Assembly (NCBI RefSeq): GCF_011397635.1
Contig: NC_064756.1
Coordinates: forward strand, 32,602,996-32,666,995
Length of the DNA stretch: 64,000 nucleotides
From: Epinephelus fuscoguttatus
Lineage: Eukaryota > Chordata > Actinopteri > Perciformes > Serranidae
Direction of reading: 5' to 3'
In this document: in pieces, positions 1-21,601 of the stretch
Layout: the number at the start of each line of letters is the position of its first letter
Numbering within the stretch: position 1 is the first letter of the stretch
The notes under the pieces: generated by a model
Told to the model about the DNA's origin: nothing
The model's database searches: none
What the model saw: only the letters and a program-made list of their open reading frames with translations
Program-made: the position numbers and the translations under genes

Positions 1-119
1 GATCATCAGTGGCAGTCAGGAGCATAGTCAGACACAGGTCAGAAATTGAATGATTATTTCAACCATAACATATATTTTTAACTTTACTACACTTCTGGGT
101 CTCAACATAGACTTAACCC

Positions 120-426
120 TGATAAGGCACTCCTGTGAAGTGGAAACCATTTCAGGTGACTACCTCTTGAAGCTCATGGAGAGAATGCCAAGAGTGTGCA
201 AAGCAGTAATCAGAGCAAAGGGTGGCTATTTTGAAGAAACTAGAATATAAAACATGTTTTCAGTTATTTCACCTTTTTTTGTTAAGTACATAACTCCACA
301 TGTGTTCATTCATAGTTTTGATGCCTTCAGTGAGAATCTACAATGTAGTAGAGTCATGAATAGTCATGAAAATAAAGAAAACGCATTGAATGAGAAGGTG
401 TGTCCAAACTTTTGGCCTGTACTGTA
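120..426 (+). mobile_element. Tc1-like DNA transposon, 3' end relic
   Basis: The reading frame up to position 249 encodes the C-terminus of a Tc1/mariner-type transposase (motifs ERMPRVCKAVIRAKGGYFEE) and stops at TAA. After it come an AT-rich 3' part with AATAAAG and the typical right inverted repeat, GGTGTGTCCAAACTTTTGG followed by TACTGTA at about 397-426. The 5' part of the element is missing, so this copy cannot move by itself. Assignment is by recognition of the transposase C-terminus and terminal repeat; the left limit is uncertain. Confidence 0.75.
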
Positions 427-644
427 TGTCTATTAAGCCACTACCTATCACTAAATGAGGTAAGACAATGGTGCATGAGCCTATGGCCTTCTGATGAAAG
501 CCCTTGCATTTGCAGTATTACCACCTGGGTGTTTTTGGCACAACATTCCCAGGAAAAATCACAAGCACACGCAGCCATTAATAATCTGCTTTCATGCACA
601 TTGACACATACCTACATGGACACAGACACACAGACACACACACC
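427..644. other. unassigned spacer between two transposons
   Basis: No coding signal. The last part (about 598-644) is a CA/ACACAG-rich simple sequence. Confidence 0.5.
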
Positions 645-652
645 GTCTATGC

Positions 653-979
653 CAGGGATATTTAACTTGCTTTGCCCAGGAGCCTCTTTTGAAAAATGGC
701 AGTAGGCCAGGGGCCACTTAATTAACAAACAATATTAATTAATATATAAATATTTAGCCTGGACCGATTGTTGGGAGATCCAGGAGATCTTTTCTTATCA
801 ACAAGCTCTATTTTGAGGCTTTTTATGTACTCTGGCACCTTATTTATATTCAAAGTATAAAAAGGAAAAAGAAAATTCCACTACGAATAGTTTGTTTTCA
901 TTGTGAATAAGAAAATGTTCGATGGGCCACCTAACACCCTGTTGCGTGCCAAATCTGGCCCATAAATTGAATATCACTG
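653..979. mobile_element. non-autonomous hAT-like element with perfect target-site duplication
   Basis: A 327-bp element bounded by the same octamer GTCTATGC on both sides (645-652 and 980-987). Its ends form imperfect terminal inverted repeats: CAGGGATATTTAACTT on the left and, read inward from the right, CAGTGATATTCAATTT. An 8-bp duplication and CAG..CTG termini are hallmarks of the hAT superfamily. There is no open frame of note, so it would depend on a transposase in trans. Confidence 0.8.
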
Positions 980-1419
980 GTCTATGCTGTGGTAACCCTT
1001 ACATCCTGCCAGCTGTAGGGCTCATATAATGAGCTGATATAAATAAACTCACTGCAGTCTATGTTTTTTGCTGACAAACATACTGTAGTTACTGCATATC
1101 GCCATAGGTGCCGCTAGAGAGCACGACACGGAGAACTTTGGGATTGTAACTTTAAACTTACTTATTTTTATTTTTGATACACACTTTAAAGTGTTAGAGA
1201 CACACAAGGCAAACTACACTTCGCGAATTGGTTACACTGAACACATTGAGTGACACATCCATCTAGCTGGGAGCACAGTTTAGTCATGAAACCAATACAG
1301 CTGGAAAACCTGCCGTAGACCAGAAATCAGCTCCAGAGTTTTGCTCTTTCTGGGTTTGATATTAACCACTTAAATATTACACAGTTATTTGATGTTGTTT
1401 TGCTGGTGGGTGGATTTTG

Positions 1420-1596
1420 TTATTTTGCACAGAGCCAGGCTAACAGTTTCCCCCTGTTTCTAGTCACTGTGCTAAGCTAACTGGGCGTGAGTGATAGCAT
1501 CATATTTAGACCACTGCACAGACATGACAGTGGTGTCTATTATGTCACCTAACTCTCAGCAAGAAAGGGATAATGTTTCCCAAAATGTTTAAATGT
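1420..1596. repeat. interspersed repeat common in percomorph fish
   Basis: The stretch with CAGAGCCAGGCTAACAG, TTTCCCCCTGTTTCTAGTC, TGCTAAGCTAACTGG and CTCAGCAAGAAAGGGATAA followed by TTTCCCAAAATGT matches a repeat I recognise from many percomorph genomes. I cannot assign it to a class. The left end may reach back to about 1,130. Confidence 0.5.
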
Positions 1597-1599
1597 TAA

Positions 1600-4500
1600 A
1601 TTAAACAGAAAGCAAGTAGTTACCTTACTTACTCTTTAATGGTCACACAACAGCAGCATAACGTATTGGCACACATATGACATATAAAACAGTAAATAAT
1701 CCTAATATTCCTGTTACCTAAGTAATGCGAGTATCACATTAAATTTGATGAAGCATAATGACTTGTTTATGACCTGACAAAGCTTAGACTTGGGACATGA
1801 CTTTGGACTTGAGGGTCAAGACCTGGGACTCCCATGTAACTTTCAAAGCAATGACTTCACCCCTTCTTTTGAAGAAATATCTACAACAACACAGTAAAAC
1901 TCATTGTGTTTGATCTCTGCCACATGAAAAATGAGCAGCTCAAATGAAAAGTGCTGAACAAATGTCTAACTTGGCAAAAAAAAAGACATTCTGGACCACA
2001 GACAGCTTCACTGCGACTCAAAGGGCTTTCGGCTCATTCGCTCATGTTCACCTTGGAAACAGAGACTGCACAAATGTTGTGCTGGCGTCCACAAATAAAC
2101 AAATGACAAGGGAGAGCGGCACAAACCAACAGAACTGCAGTCCATACACAAACCACTGAGGCCAAAGAAGTTCCAGCACTGCCACAACAACACATCTCAG
2201 TGTAGACCAGAGCCCTGGCAAATATCTCATACTTCTTTTTGTAAGAATAAAAAATGAAAATATATGTTTCACCAAAGAGACTAAAAACTTTAAGGCAAGG
2301 CATTCAGATTTTCTTTATCTTCATCTTGTCTCAGAAAAAGGGGTTAGCAGCACCTTCTATTCAATGCATTACAAAAGAAAAACTAAATTTAGAAACGTGA
2401 CATTTGAGAAAACACAAGAAAGGAGTCTGCTGCTGCTGCTCGTTGCAGGGCTGTGCTCCCCCACACCGCCTTATCAACTTCAAACTCTTGACTGCTTTGT
2501 ATAAAATACTCCCCACCCACAAATATTTCGCCCTCCCCCAGTGCAACCACTGTCTGCATGTACAGTGGTATAAAAAGCTCTTTTACAGCATGTCTTACTG
2601 ACTTAGTATCAACTTAACTTTTTTTTTTTTTTTTACTTGACAAGTCTCTCAAGTGTGTTTCGGCAACTCAGCACAAGAAACACATCATACAAAACAGATG
2701 AATGACGGGTGAACAAATGTGAACAACTCTGGGAACACTTGAGACCAGTTTGTTTATGAACCAGAAACTAAAGATATTAGATCCACTGTAGCTTATTGTA
2801 AGGTATTATCTACAGACTTTGTGTCATGTGTTGCATGTAAGTAAAGGTATGTGCCTTAAACCCACAGTCTTAAGTTAAGCTCTGCTTCACTGAAAACCAA
2901 CATGATGTCCGAAAACATCATGTATGGAATCTAAAGACCTTGGCTGTTGTTTTCATTTTTGCTGACCAGAAATAGCCGTGAAGATGGTTTCATTTTCCCG
3001 CTTCACCAGTCCTTCACACATTGTCATTCTAAGTGAGCTGACTGTTAGACCACTGATTTTAAGTTTGGCTCGAGGGTAAAACAAGCTACACTAAGTGCTT
3101 GAATAGTCACGCATGTGTGGCGTTGAAGTCATTATATGAGGGAAAGAAAAGCCAGCTGATGTTTGTTTACAGGTTTCATGCTCAGATACTGGAGCATGAA
3201 AGTCAAAAAAGGGCGACTAAAAATTTTGGATGTGGTTTTAGCGCTCTGCACTGATGTAAGAGCAGTGAGTAGGGGAGCCAACAACACGTGAGACACAAGT
3301 TGATGTTCAGAAAAACCAAAGCAGCAACAGCAAGACTGTGAAGCTGATGAGATGCAGCTCTTCCTGTCAACACGGAGACTGGTGCTTCATGTTCTTTTAA
3401 CAGAAACACTGTGGGTGATTATTTGTCTTGAATCACAGATAAGTTGATGGAGAGCATACAAAGCACTTACTCATCACGGCTATGTTTAAGTACAATTTTA
3501 GAGTACTTGTACGAGCATCTCAATTTTATGTTACTCTATACTTTTACTTCTCTTGCTCTGAATACTTAACTTTTACATAAGTTAAAATTTGAATTATATT
3601 TAATTGTCATACTGCTGTTTTAATTAATTAATGAGATCAGCTGGGATCAAATTAATTCATAATGCTTTTGTCACAGTGTAGGGGGGTTGTTTGTGGCAGA
3701 TTGCCAGTTACCGTTGGCAGCTGTGGTCACTTCCTCATTTTCCATGTTAAAACTGCTTAACTTGTGTGTCAGCTATGTTGAGTAATGTTGTGACAATGTA
3801 CATATGTTTAGTCTGAGGCTTTGTCACTAACATACATATAATAACAAATTAACTTGACTGACTGCCTGACTCTGCATACTTTACTACTACAAGGTCCCTT
3901 GTTTAATAAGAGACGTGAGAAAACAAAGTGAAATCTATGTGTTTTCTGGCAACTGTAATGTAAAATGAAAGGGTTTAAAAAGCCAAAATCACCAGAGAAC
4001 CTTACACAATAGTCTTCTGTGCTCTGTTACAGAGTGGGAGTTACCCTCGAAGCCATATGCACATAAATTTAACATCGTTTGTTTGAGGAGTAGCCATTAG
4101 CTGGAACCACGTAACTGAATTACTGTCTGTAAGCTGCTGATCTGGCTTTCATCACCATGTGGCCAAACTGTCTGTTACGGCTCAGCATTCTATAAAGCGT
4201 ATAATGTCTTAGCTGAGACTGTATGAAAACAGTTTTAAATATCACTACAGACCAATTATATTGGATTGCCTTATAGTGAGAGGTGTTCCTGTTATTCTGA
4301 CCACATCATTGATCTTCCTGGTAGGTATCTAAATTCTGGAAGAAGCCTGACTGTTTGACATGACACTGTAAAGTTGCACATCATGAAATAAACGGGCATA
4401 TGTGAAGTATGACAGGAGCTTCCTTTCACAGGAAGGCTTTGCAAATGTGTGTTACATCTCAGTGTGCAAACATGAGTCAGACTGTATTACATCCTACACG

Positions 4501-5930
4501 TTGAAATCATTGCCTCCACTTTCTGTATTGATTACATAGCACTAGTAAAAAGTAAAAGTTGTGTATCAAGCATGTTTTTTTAACAAGTAATGCAGCAAGT
4601 TTCATTTGTGTGCACCACACAGGGATGCACTTTACCCCAAAGTTTAAAGTTAGAGCAACTGCAAAGGTAGATGAAAGGTCAGTAAATATGTTTGGTTAAA
4701 GCACGTGATTGCAGGCTGAGGCAGGTGTGAAAACCTCAACATGCACTATGGGTACTCAGCAGGCTGTGAGCATGGAAATGCCTGCAAGATATTCAAGTGC
4801 AACATGCTGCCCCCCCCCAAAGGCTTAGAGCTGCTACTGGTAAAACAGAGATATCACAGTTAATGTCTGTAGTATTTGCTTGAATATTTACTTCAGCGTT
4901 TTACATTGTGTATGCATGTGCATCAAGGCTGTCATAGCCCGCCAGTCATAGCAACAACATGTTCATGAAATTACGTAGTTACTCATTTTAATACATTTTA
5001 GATTATCAAATGTTACCATAAGAGCTGCTGTGAGCAGCTTACAGCATTTTCCATACAAAATGAGAACACACAGGCATTTTTAGTGATTATCAAAATGTTT
5101 CAAAAAAAAATGTCAACAATTGGCTTGTTAAAGTAAAAGCATTGTGTTGCATTCTATTCAGATGGATCTAGAGATTTAATGTGGAATTATCTGGTAACTA
5201 CATTTAAAGACCTTGTGGTCCTATATAAGACTATAAGGGGCTATATTTAACAGTCAGTTGGCAATTACACAAAGCCAGCACTATTTTGTTGCCACAAGGT
5301 GCTACCACAGGAGAGATATAAAGAAAGACTTGTAAAAAGATCCAGAAGTTTGCTGCCAACTTACAAACAATTAAAAAAAACAGAACAATAAACAACCCAA
5401 CTTTTGTAAACATACCAAATTGCAATGAAACACAACTGTAACATCAGCTGCGCCTACAGTGTAATATCACCGACAGGCTGCACAGGAATCAATATGCTTG
5501 TGTAAGTCAGACACTGTTCCCAGCTGCACAAAAAGCGTTAATCTGAGGACAAGTAAACATGCAATAGGATGTCCTTATCTCTCATAACCGTCTGCACCTT
5601 TTTATATCAGCCTGCTGACGGTGGCCAAAGTTAACTGTCTACGACAAAACAGTGCAAGTGAGTGTCAACACAAACATCAATCAGTAACCATAAGTTTGGA
5701 TGGCAAAGATGAATAGCTACAGTATAAAATAAAGTGGCAAAATTTAACATTGACTTATGCAAGAGAACAGACATCAACATTGATCAGACACAAACTATAG
5801 TTGTACAGAAAAAAAGGTGACAAACAGAAGAACTAAGAACATTTTTGCGCATTAAATACTACTTCTCATTCCAGAAAGTTTGAGAATCAAGGCTTCAATG
5901 AAAAGCAGCACAACGTGAAGGGTCAATTCC
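1600..5930. other. gene-free region downstream of rcbtb2
   Basis: AT-rich sequence without a convincing exon on either strand; the short open frames lack homology and splice context. A poly-T run lies at 2,619-2,632. A distal 3' UTR of rcbtb2 could extend into this region if the proximal polyadenylation signal is bypassed. Confidence 0.5.
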
Positions 5931-5959
5931 TCGCTACAGTACGATATATGCATTGATAA

Positions 5960-5965
5960 TTTATT
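5960..5965 (-). terminator. rcbtb2: candidate polyadenylation signal of rcbtb2
   Basis: TTTATT on the plus strand is AATAAA on the minus strand. It is the first canonical signal after the rcbtb2 stop codon (about 490 nt downstream). Cleavage would fall near 5,930-5,945. Confidence 0.45.
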
Positions 5966-6450
5966 TTACTAACTGATAAAGAGCAGTGTGATAAAAAAGA
6001 CTAACACTTCAGCGCCTTATATTGCAATGAATTATGTTTAGCATACAGCATTCCCAGGTATCCTGTCTGAGCTGCTTGTCACTGTGAGGTTCCCCACTGA
6101 ATTAGCCAAGCTTATTGTCACTAACACAGAGATGACAGAAAGACGACCACTGTGGCACATCTTTCTATTCAGCCCCTACACTGTCTGCTCGTGGCTGACC
6201 CGTGTAGTGTAACCCAATATTTACGCCCCAAGCAACTCCTGTGTTTGGGCTTGGTTTAGAGCGGTAACACAGAGGCATCAGTTAGAGGGTGAAACCTTAA
6301 ACCATTCACCTCTCCAGTGTTAACATCCCCACCAACAAAGCTTTGAAGTGCTGCTCAGCCGTTTGTTTACTTTGGTGTCGGGTCGACATTCAGGACCTCA
6401 GCGAAGAGAGACCTCATCCTGTTGGTTCCATCACTACAGGGGCGCTCTAG

Positions 6451-15119
<8,669 letters not shown>

Positions 15120-15355
15120 CTTGCTGTTGTTCTAGCTAGTGTTTCGTCCTCGGTGTCGTTTTCTAATCACTGAACACTGAAACATTGAAAAGTTGTCTGC
15201 CAACATATTGGCGAATCAAGCTGCTGATGGGGTCATCTCTGGAGTCTGATTTGGAGCTAGCTTCATATCAGTTGCTGTGGTTGCACCTTGTTATAGTTAG
15301 CTTTGGTCGCTACACCGCCGACTGAGAAGAAGAAACACAGCACCAGTGTACTTCC
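15120..15355 (-). other. rcbtb2: rcbtb2 untranslated exon 1 (5' limit approximate)
   Basis: On the minus strand an exon-like segment ends at CAGCAAG|GTAACG (donor at 15,118-15,119). Read in the frame of MLDVGKW it contains TAG four codons before the junction, so translation cannot start further upstream in this transcript. The 5' end is not defined by the sequence. Confidence 0.6.
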
Positions 15356-15358
15356 TGT
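15349..15358 (-). promoter_or_regulatory. rcbtb2: ETS-type site in the rcbtb2 promoter
   Basis: TACTTCCTGT on the plus strand reads ACAGGAAGTA on the minus strand, a strong ETS-family consensus, located at the expected transcription start of a TATA-less gene. No convincing TATA box is near. Confidence 0.4.
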
Positions 15359-15399
15359 ACTCCCGTGGTGCGTTTACTGACAGTCGGAGGTGGGAGCTT

Positions 15400-18300
15400 C
15401 TGATGTCTGTGATGAGCAAAAATAATCATTACTACTAGGTAATTATAAGTAATATACTTTTTAACATTTTAATCGTGTTTTTGTAAGGCAGCTATTTGCA
15501 TAACAATGCGGAGCAATGTGTTAACATTAAATCTCCAAAAATGTATCAGTTTATCTTGAATATTAATATGGGTGAAAGTCATAAAACAAAAATCAGCACT
15601 TACAAATAAATGAGGTTAATGTATTTTCATCTGTAAAGTCACATTATTGATTGATTGTATTGTTAAAAAAAAGGAAGTAACCCTATATTCATTCTTGATT
15701 AAATATAAATTTGAAACCTTTAGGGTGATAATAGATTGGACACATTTTGTGCAGTGTTTATAAGTTGTATATTGTCCCACTTACATTGATTTAAACAGCA
15801 TAACATTTAAAACCTGAGACTAAACTACACTGTTTATTTGGGGAAGTTGATATCATGTAAAAATTAACAATATTTACAGTGGGTCCTGTTTACATGTCCT
15901 CAGATGCATCTGATGCAGGTGGCTGCTTTCAGCACAAGTTTTCTAGGCTTTCATAGCTATTTCTCTGACTAGATGTCTCTGTGCATCTTCCCCCATGTCA
16001 GTCCTCTTCAACCTCCAGTTGGTACTCTTCTCACTTGGTTGCATTATCTAAAGCAGACAAAGTCCAGCCCAAAGGGATTTTTCAAGAAGCAGGTCTTCTG
16101 TGATTCATTTTTTCAATATCTCTGCTCTTCACACCATAGAGTTTTTGAAAGTTTTCTGTTGAATCCTTTAGTTGGAGCCAGTTCAGGGCTTTAGTGCTGG
16201 ACTAAGCAACATCCTGACAGACATTTTTGGGGATCGTCATTTGAAAATATTGCTTTTAATTCATATGTAAATATACATTTTGTAAAAGTCGTTATGCTGT
16301 TTTTTTCTGTTCTACTGGTGTGTTTGAGATGTAATAGATCGGTCATGTTTCACTTACCACTCTGGTTTCATTTCTTACAGAGTAGGCGTGGAGAAAGGTT
16401 TTTGTTCTTATCTCAACCTTAATGTGGTCATAATGTCTGATTAGGTGAATGCAGAAAACGCCCAAATGACTAAGAGTCTCATTAATCAGGAAAAAAAAAG
16501 TATTTAAAACAAACAAACAGGACCAGAAGTGACACAGCTTATGCAGCTCTAATGGTGGGTGATGCCAGAGAAAAGGTCATGCTGTAAATCAAAGTGTTTA
16601 TTATCTCTGGCCTTTTTTGGAACATCAGTTTCAGCTTTTTCCTCAGGTTTGGCTTGACCTTCATCTGTGCTCAGAATTGAATGTTAATGTTCATTTGCAT
16701 TTTAACATGCATACAGTTAGCATGTTAATGATGGGTTGGTAATTCGCTGGTAGCAGCATGTCAGCATCAATACATTTATATTCAGTGTGCAGCATATAAT
16801 AAGGTAGTCTTAAATGTTAGCCTGTATTACACACCCCAGTTCCACTACCCTGATCTCACTTCCATTTCTCTATGATGCATGTTTGTCACAGCACTGGCAC
16901 TACAAGCCCTTTGATTGTGAAGGATTAACCACAAAATCCACTGATGTTTCAGGTTACAATTCTGATCCAAGTACTTATACTATTACAGTGGTATAACTTT
17001 CCTGCCTTGGGTCCTTTAAACATGAAACCAAAGATCTGAACCAATCTGTATCATGAGAGATGCATTATTGTACACAAAATAATGACATTTTAGTTTTAGC
17101 CTTTTCCCACCAACAAAACTCATCTCTTCTTTTAAAAAATATAGCTTTTAAGTAACTCTGTGCCTACAAAGGACTTAAGTGGACTAAGTAAACAAACATG
17201 CCACTTTGTTTGAAAAGCACCCTCTCGCTCTGTGCAAACTTGCACTGTCATCATCAGCATCCTGTCTGGAGTATTGTGTTCAACAAACCCTTGAATGCTC
17301 CTTGTGGGAATTTAAAACCACAATTAAGCATAAACAAGAAGGCGTTTAACAACCTGAATAGGATTAAAGTATGCATGACTTCACAGAATAATGAATGTTT
17401 TTGGATAATGACTGAGTGTAACTATGACACTGAAATGTTTAGTTGTCGCACATTACTCATGAAACTAGGTTGTCACCTACGTGGCAATATAGAAACAATA
17501 CAAAACAATGTAGGAAACAATACAGGGAGGAAAAACCTGCTATAATAGTTGGAACTGAATTGTAAAACTGCATCAGTGTAACTGTGTCAGGAATGTAATG
17601 CACTGCAACCAGCAGGTGGAGCCATGGATAGGCTAGTCTTAGTGCACAACACATTGCACTGTTTTTTGCCAAAGCTGAACAGACCACTAACATGCTCATA
17701 TTCTATTTGAAGATAAATTCATATGTGTCAGTAACTATAAATTGTGACTTAAAAAATAAGCTGAGAGATAACTTTTAAAATATGTACTTTTCCATGTATG
17801 CCTTTTGATGAATAAACAGTGGCCCAGTCAGTCTATATCAGACATATAAGAAATGTGTGCATGTTTTTATTTCTTGGATAAAATAAAGAATATTATTGAT
17901 ATAAATCAGTTTAAAGCTACTAATTTAAATGCTGTCCCTTAACCCGTTTCGGGCTTGGATGTGGTTTAACAATTGTTCTGTAAATCTCAAGGATTCAGGG
18001 ATCTTTTATTGTCATTCACATCACATTTACATGCAGTGAAACGAAATTTCGATTCTCAGGTCCGGTATAGCCCATGTAAACAATACAAATATATACAATA
18101 AAGTAAAGGGGAAAGTAAGAAGGCAAATATAAAAGGTAGTAAGGGCACATAAAGTGACAATGATTTGAATCTGTAAGTGTAAATTAGAGTTTGTCACTGC
18201 AGCATATCATGAAATATACAGGGTGTCCCACAACAAAGAATTGCTAGATACTAGATAACAAGATAGACATATAGATATGTATGTATAGATAGGTATTATC

Positions 18301-18950
18301 ACTGTGTATCACTGTATTGCGAGTGAAATTCAGGACATACTCAAATGTCAATGTCTGTCATACAGTTTTGACAATTACAGACATATTATAAAGTCAAATT
18401 CTTAAGACTTTGAGAATTTAGTGGGAGTGATATGGGAATATTTTATTCAATTAGAAATGCAGGGTTGCAAAGATATTTTGACTTAATTTATTTCCAATAA
18501 AGTAGTTTACTTACTCATTTGAATTAATTACAATTTCCGTGCAAGCTAGAGATGAATGAACAGCAGCCAAGAATACCCTTTAAAGGTGATATGACGCTGT
18601 TAAGGTGGACCGGAAATTTCCAATAAGGAACTGGTCACGGTGCCGTGTCGTCTGGAGACCACTGTGGCTCAGCAGGGCAGGACTGAACCTGGCAAGGTCA
18701 CACACGTCAATCAAATGTGTTTCTCTCGTTTCACCACATAGACATGTTTCTCTGCATCTGACTGAGTGAGCAAACCGATTACAGACACGTCAACCTTAAG
18801 GTCCTCCTTAAAAGTATGAAAATGTAGGCAGATAGATGAAGTAAATTCTAACTGTACGGAGCACAGACCACCTGCAGAATACAAGCGAAATTAAAACAAC
18901 GTGACAATATTATAAATGTTTCTCTTTGCTATCTTGGAATTTGGGATTCG
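15400..18950. other. intergenic region between divergent promoters
   Basis: No coding signal and no seven-helix receptor frame (human CYSLTR2 occupies the equivalent interval). Only a retrotransposon-like tail near 18,000 is recognisable. Confidence 0.6.
18003..18060 (-). repeat. 3' tail of a non-LTR element
   Basis: CTTTTATTGTCATTCACATC followed by AACGAAATTTCGA; on the minus strand this reads AATTTCGTT..AATGACAATAAAAG, a widespread fish non-LTR tail. Adjacent sequence to about 18,180 may belong to the same insertion. Confidence 0.4.
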
Positions 18951-18965
18951 TCATGGTTTGCTGTG

Positions 18966-18980
18966 ACACGCATGCGCACA
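18966..18980. promoter_or_regulatory. fndc3a: NRF1-like site upstream of fndc3a exon 1
   Basis: ACACGCATGCGCACA contains GCATGCGCA, a near match to the palindromic NRF1 consensus often found in CpG-type promoters. It sits just upstream of the probable first exon. Confidence 0.4.
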
Positions 18981-18989
18981 GAGCCCTGT

Positions 18990-19412
18990 GAGCGATGGCG
19001 AAATTCCTGATTTTTATGCGAGGAGCAGGGTTAGATGGAAAGTTATCTCGATAAAACTGGCAATTAGGTTGTCATTATCGATACTTAGCATCGTCACCGT
19101 CGCTCGCTAGTCACTCGGATCAGTTTTAGGTGCAGTCAATACGAGCGACAGTCGTTCATACTACGAGAAAAGCACATCTTCATCTTGCTAACTATTAGCT
19201 AGGTAGCATTAGGTAGCTAACACTAGCATGTCACATTTTGCCTTGTCTTGTGTTTATCTAGGTAGCTAGCAAGGTATCCGTCTCAGGTGTTGCAGAAAGT
19301 AGCAGGTCACCGGAGCTCGCTGACGTGAAACATTTCGGGAAGAGCTGCAGAGGAACCATCGCTGTGCATCGGCTTGTCAGTCAAGACTGCTGCTGCTGTG
19401 CCGACTGACCAA
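18990..19412 (+). other. fndc3a: fndc3a untranslated exon 1 (5' limit approximate)
   Basis: The right boundary is a good donor, GACCAA|GTGAGTAA at 19,413. CpG content is locally higher than in surrounding sequence and TAGCTAGC-type motifs are dense. No ATG here opens into the FNDC3A frame, in line with a non-coding first exon as in mammals. Transcription start is inferred, not seen. Confidence 0.5.
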
Positions 19413-21484
19413 GTGAGTAACGTTAGCTGCGCTATTGGTAATAACCCACTTATGTTGCTCACAGTCTGTGGTGTATTAGCTGTGTCTTAGGGGGACTCGA
19501 AATAAACTCCAAAGGTTATCGTTTGTGAATTAGCTGACTACGATGTTATGTTGCAGTTAGATAACCAACAGCTAACGTTATGACATAACGCTAAGTACAC
19601 ACACCTGTAGCGAGAGTAAACAATTGTCGTGGCTGCAAGGTAGCTAACCTAGTTAACTTAGCTATGGCAAATAAGGAACATTACCTCTGAGCACTGACTT
19701 TAGTGTTGTTAGTGTGACATGTTAAATATAACTGAGTTCATGTTTGTAGTTGCAAAGTGAGGCAGAGACAGGGTTAGCTACGTGGGTAGCGGTAAGGCTA
19801 GAGCAAATACGCGCACTAAATGAATAACCAGCTGTTGGCCCGTGTGGAGCTGGCTAGCATAGAAAAACATTTCCCCAGGTGTTCCAGCTAAGCCACATTA
19901 CAGTGTTAGATAAAACCTGCATTCATTTTAGCTGTTATTAGAAACTGACAGCCAGAGTTTTATATCATTCATCCACGTGAAGCCTGTTTTTTGTTTTTAA
20001 TCATAATTATCCATCTGTCAATGCTTTTATCTAACACTAACCATGAGGAATAAACAGAATTGTTGTTTAGACACAATGTCCTATTATCCTACCCACTCAG
20101 GGTGTTTTCCTCCTTCTCACCAAAACTGTAACTGAAAAACAGCTGGTGTGTCCTTACTGACTGCTCCCTTAGCCACAGTCAAATATGTACAGTCAACAAC
20201 AGATGTTACCACAATTTCGATATAGAAGTAACTTTTATTGTGCTTCAACAGGAAAGGCTGTGCACTGCCTTTTATTATAATGCAACCGCAGCCGTTTTTT
20301 AACAGAGCGTGGTGATTTCTGATATTATTGTTGTTGATAATTTTACATTTACAGTAACATATTTTCCTACAGAAGATACAGGAGTCAAGAGTGTGTGTTC
20401 ATATTTTAGTGCCGGTAATGTGCCATTCATTCAGCCTCCACAAATAAGTCCAAGTATGCAATAACTGGAGTATACAAAACACTTAAAAATAACACATTCA
20501 CACCAATCAAATGTCATCATATTTAGAAAATGAATGATTAACTCTCAAATCTACATTTCCAGAATGACAATAAAAAGCCATTTGGGGCTTCGTCAAATAG
20601 AATGAAGGTGGTCAGGACTCAGGAGCAGATGTTAAGATGATCGTGCCTGTGATCAAGGACCCCCTTTGTTACTTCTTGCTCCTGGCAAATACATGTTAAC
20701 TTGAACATGAATTTTCTTCTGTTCTAGAGTGATTGCAGTGATGGACTCAGAAGCATGATGACCACACAAGGGGCTTGCCATCATTTAGTGCCCACTAGTA
20801 ATACTAGGCTAATCACATCATGGCCCTCTATTGCAGCAGTAGTCCCTCAAACCCAGTTCATTGACCATCACACTGTAAACTGACTTGCTTGTTTAAGCTT
20901 AAGGAGGGGAGGGACTAAAGCCAACAGATAAGCCAGATCACTGTGAGGTTTAGAGGCGCATGTGCGAGATTGTAATTAGGTTCAAGGACACATGTTACAT
21001 TTCTCTCATGGTGTTCTGTTGGGTTTTTTTTTAGACTGATTTTTTGTTAGCCACAGTTATGTATGTTTTATCACAAATGGTCAGTCCTCAGTGTGGCCCC
21101 TTCGGACTTTTTAAGTCTTATATCAGTGCAGTGTCTTAAAAGGCACTGTATCTCCCCTGGAAACTCTCATATGAGCTTATATGTTTAGTCCCTTTTGGTT
21201 AATTTGCATTATTTGATTGTTTGAATTTAGTAGACATTAGGCTATATGCCTCCATGGTTAGTGTTTGGATATTAATGTTAGTTTGTTATGTGAAGGATGT
21301 GAGCACACACTGGACAGCAGTGTTTGTCTCTGGCTCCCACATCGTGACATAAATGTAGCGTTTGTTTTAATCCATTGATAGGATAGTTGGTGGTAGTGTT
21401 ATTTTTTAAATATTTGTTCTTGTTTTCTGTTTTTTTTTCCTTCATACCAAGACAGGTTTGCTTGTGTATTGGTGTGTCATAAAA

Positions 21485-21514
21485 CCAACCAACCAAACAA
21501 ACAAACAAACAAAC
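21485..21514. repeat. (CAAA)n microsatellite
   Basis: Five or more tandem CAAA units preceded by AACC repeats, within fndc3a intron 1. Confidence 0.85.
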
Positions 21515-21581
21515 ACTGTCTTTGACTTTGAGGAAGGGAGATCTTTCCTTTTTTTGACTGAACAGTGGCATCTCAACAACC

Positions 21582-21601
21582 TTTTTTTTTTTTTTTTTTT
21601 T
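21582..21601. repeat. poly-T tract
   Basis: Twenty uninterrupted T residues inside fndc3a intron 1; no adjacent retroposon body recognised. Confidence 0.8.

Noticed and set aside
17198..17545. 115-codon open frame between the two genes
   Set aside because: No recognisable motif, no splice or promoter context, and composition like surrounding intergenic DNA.
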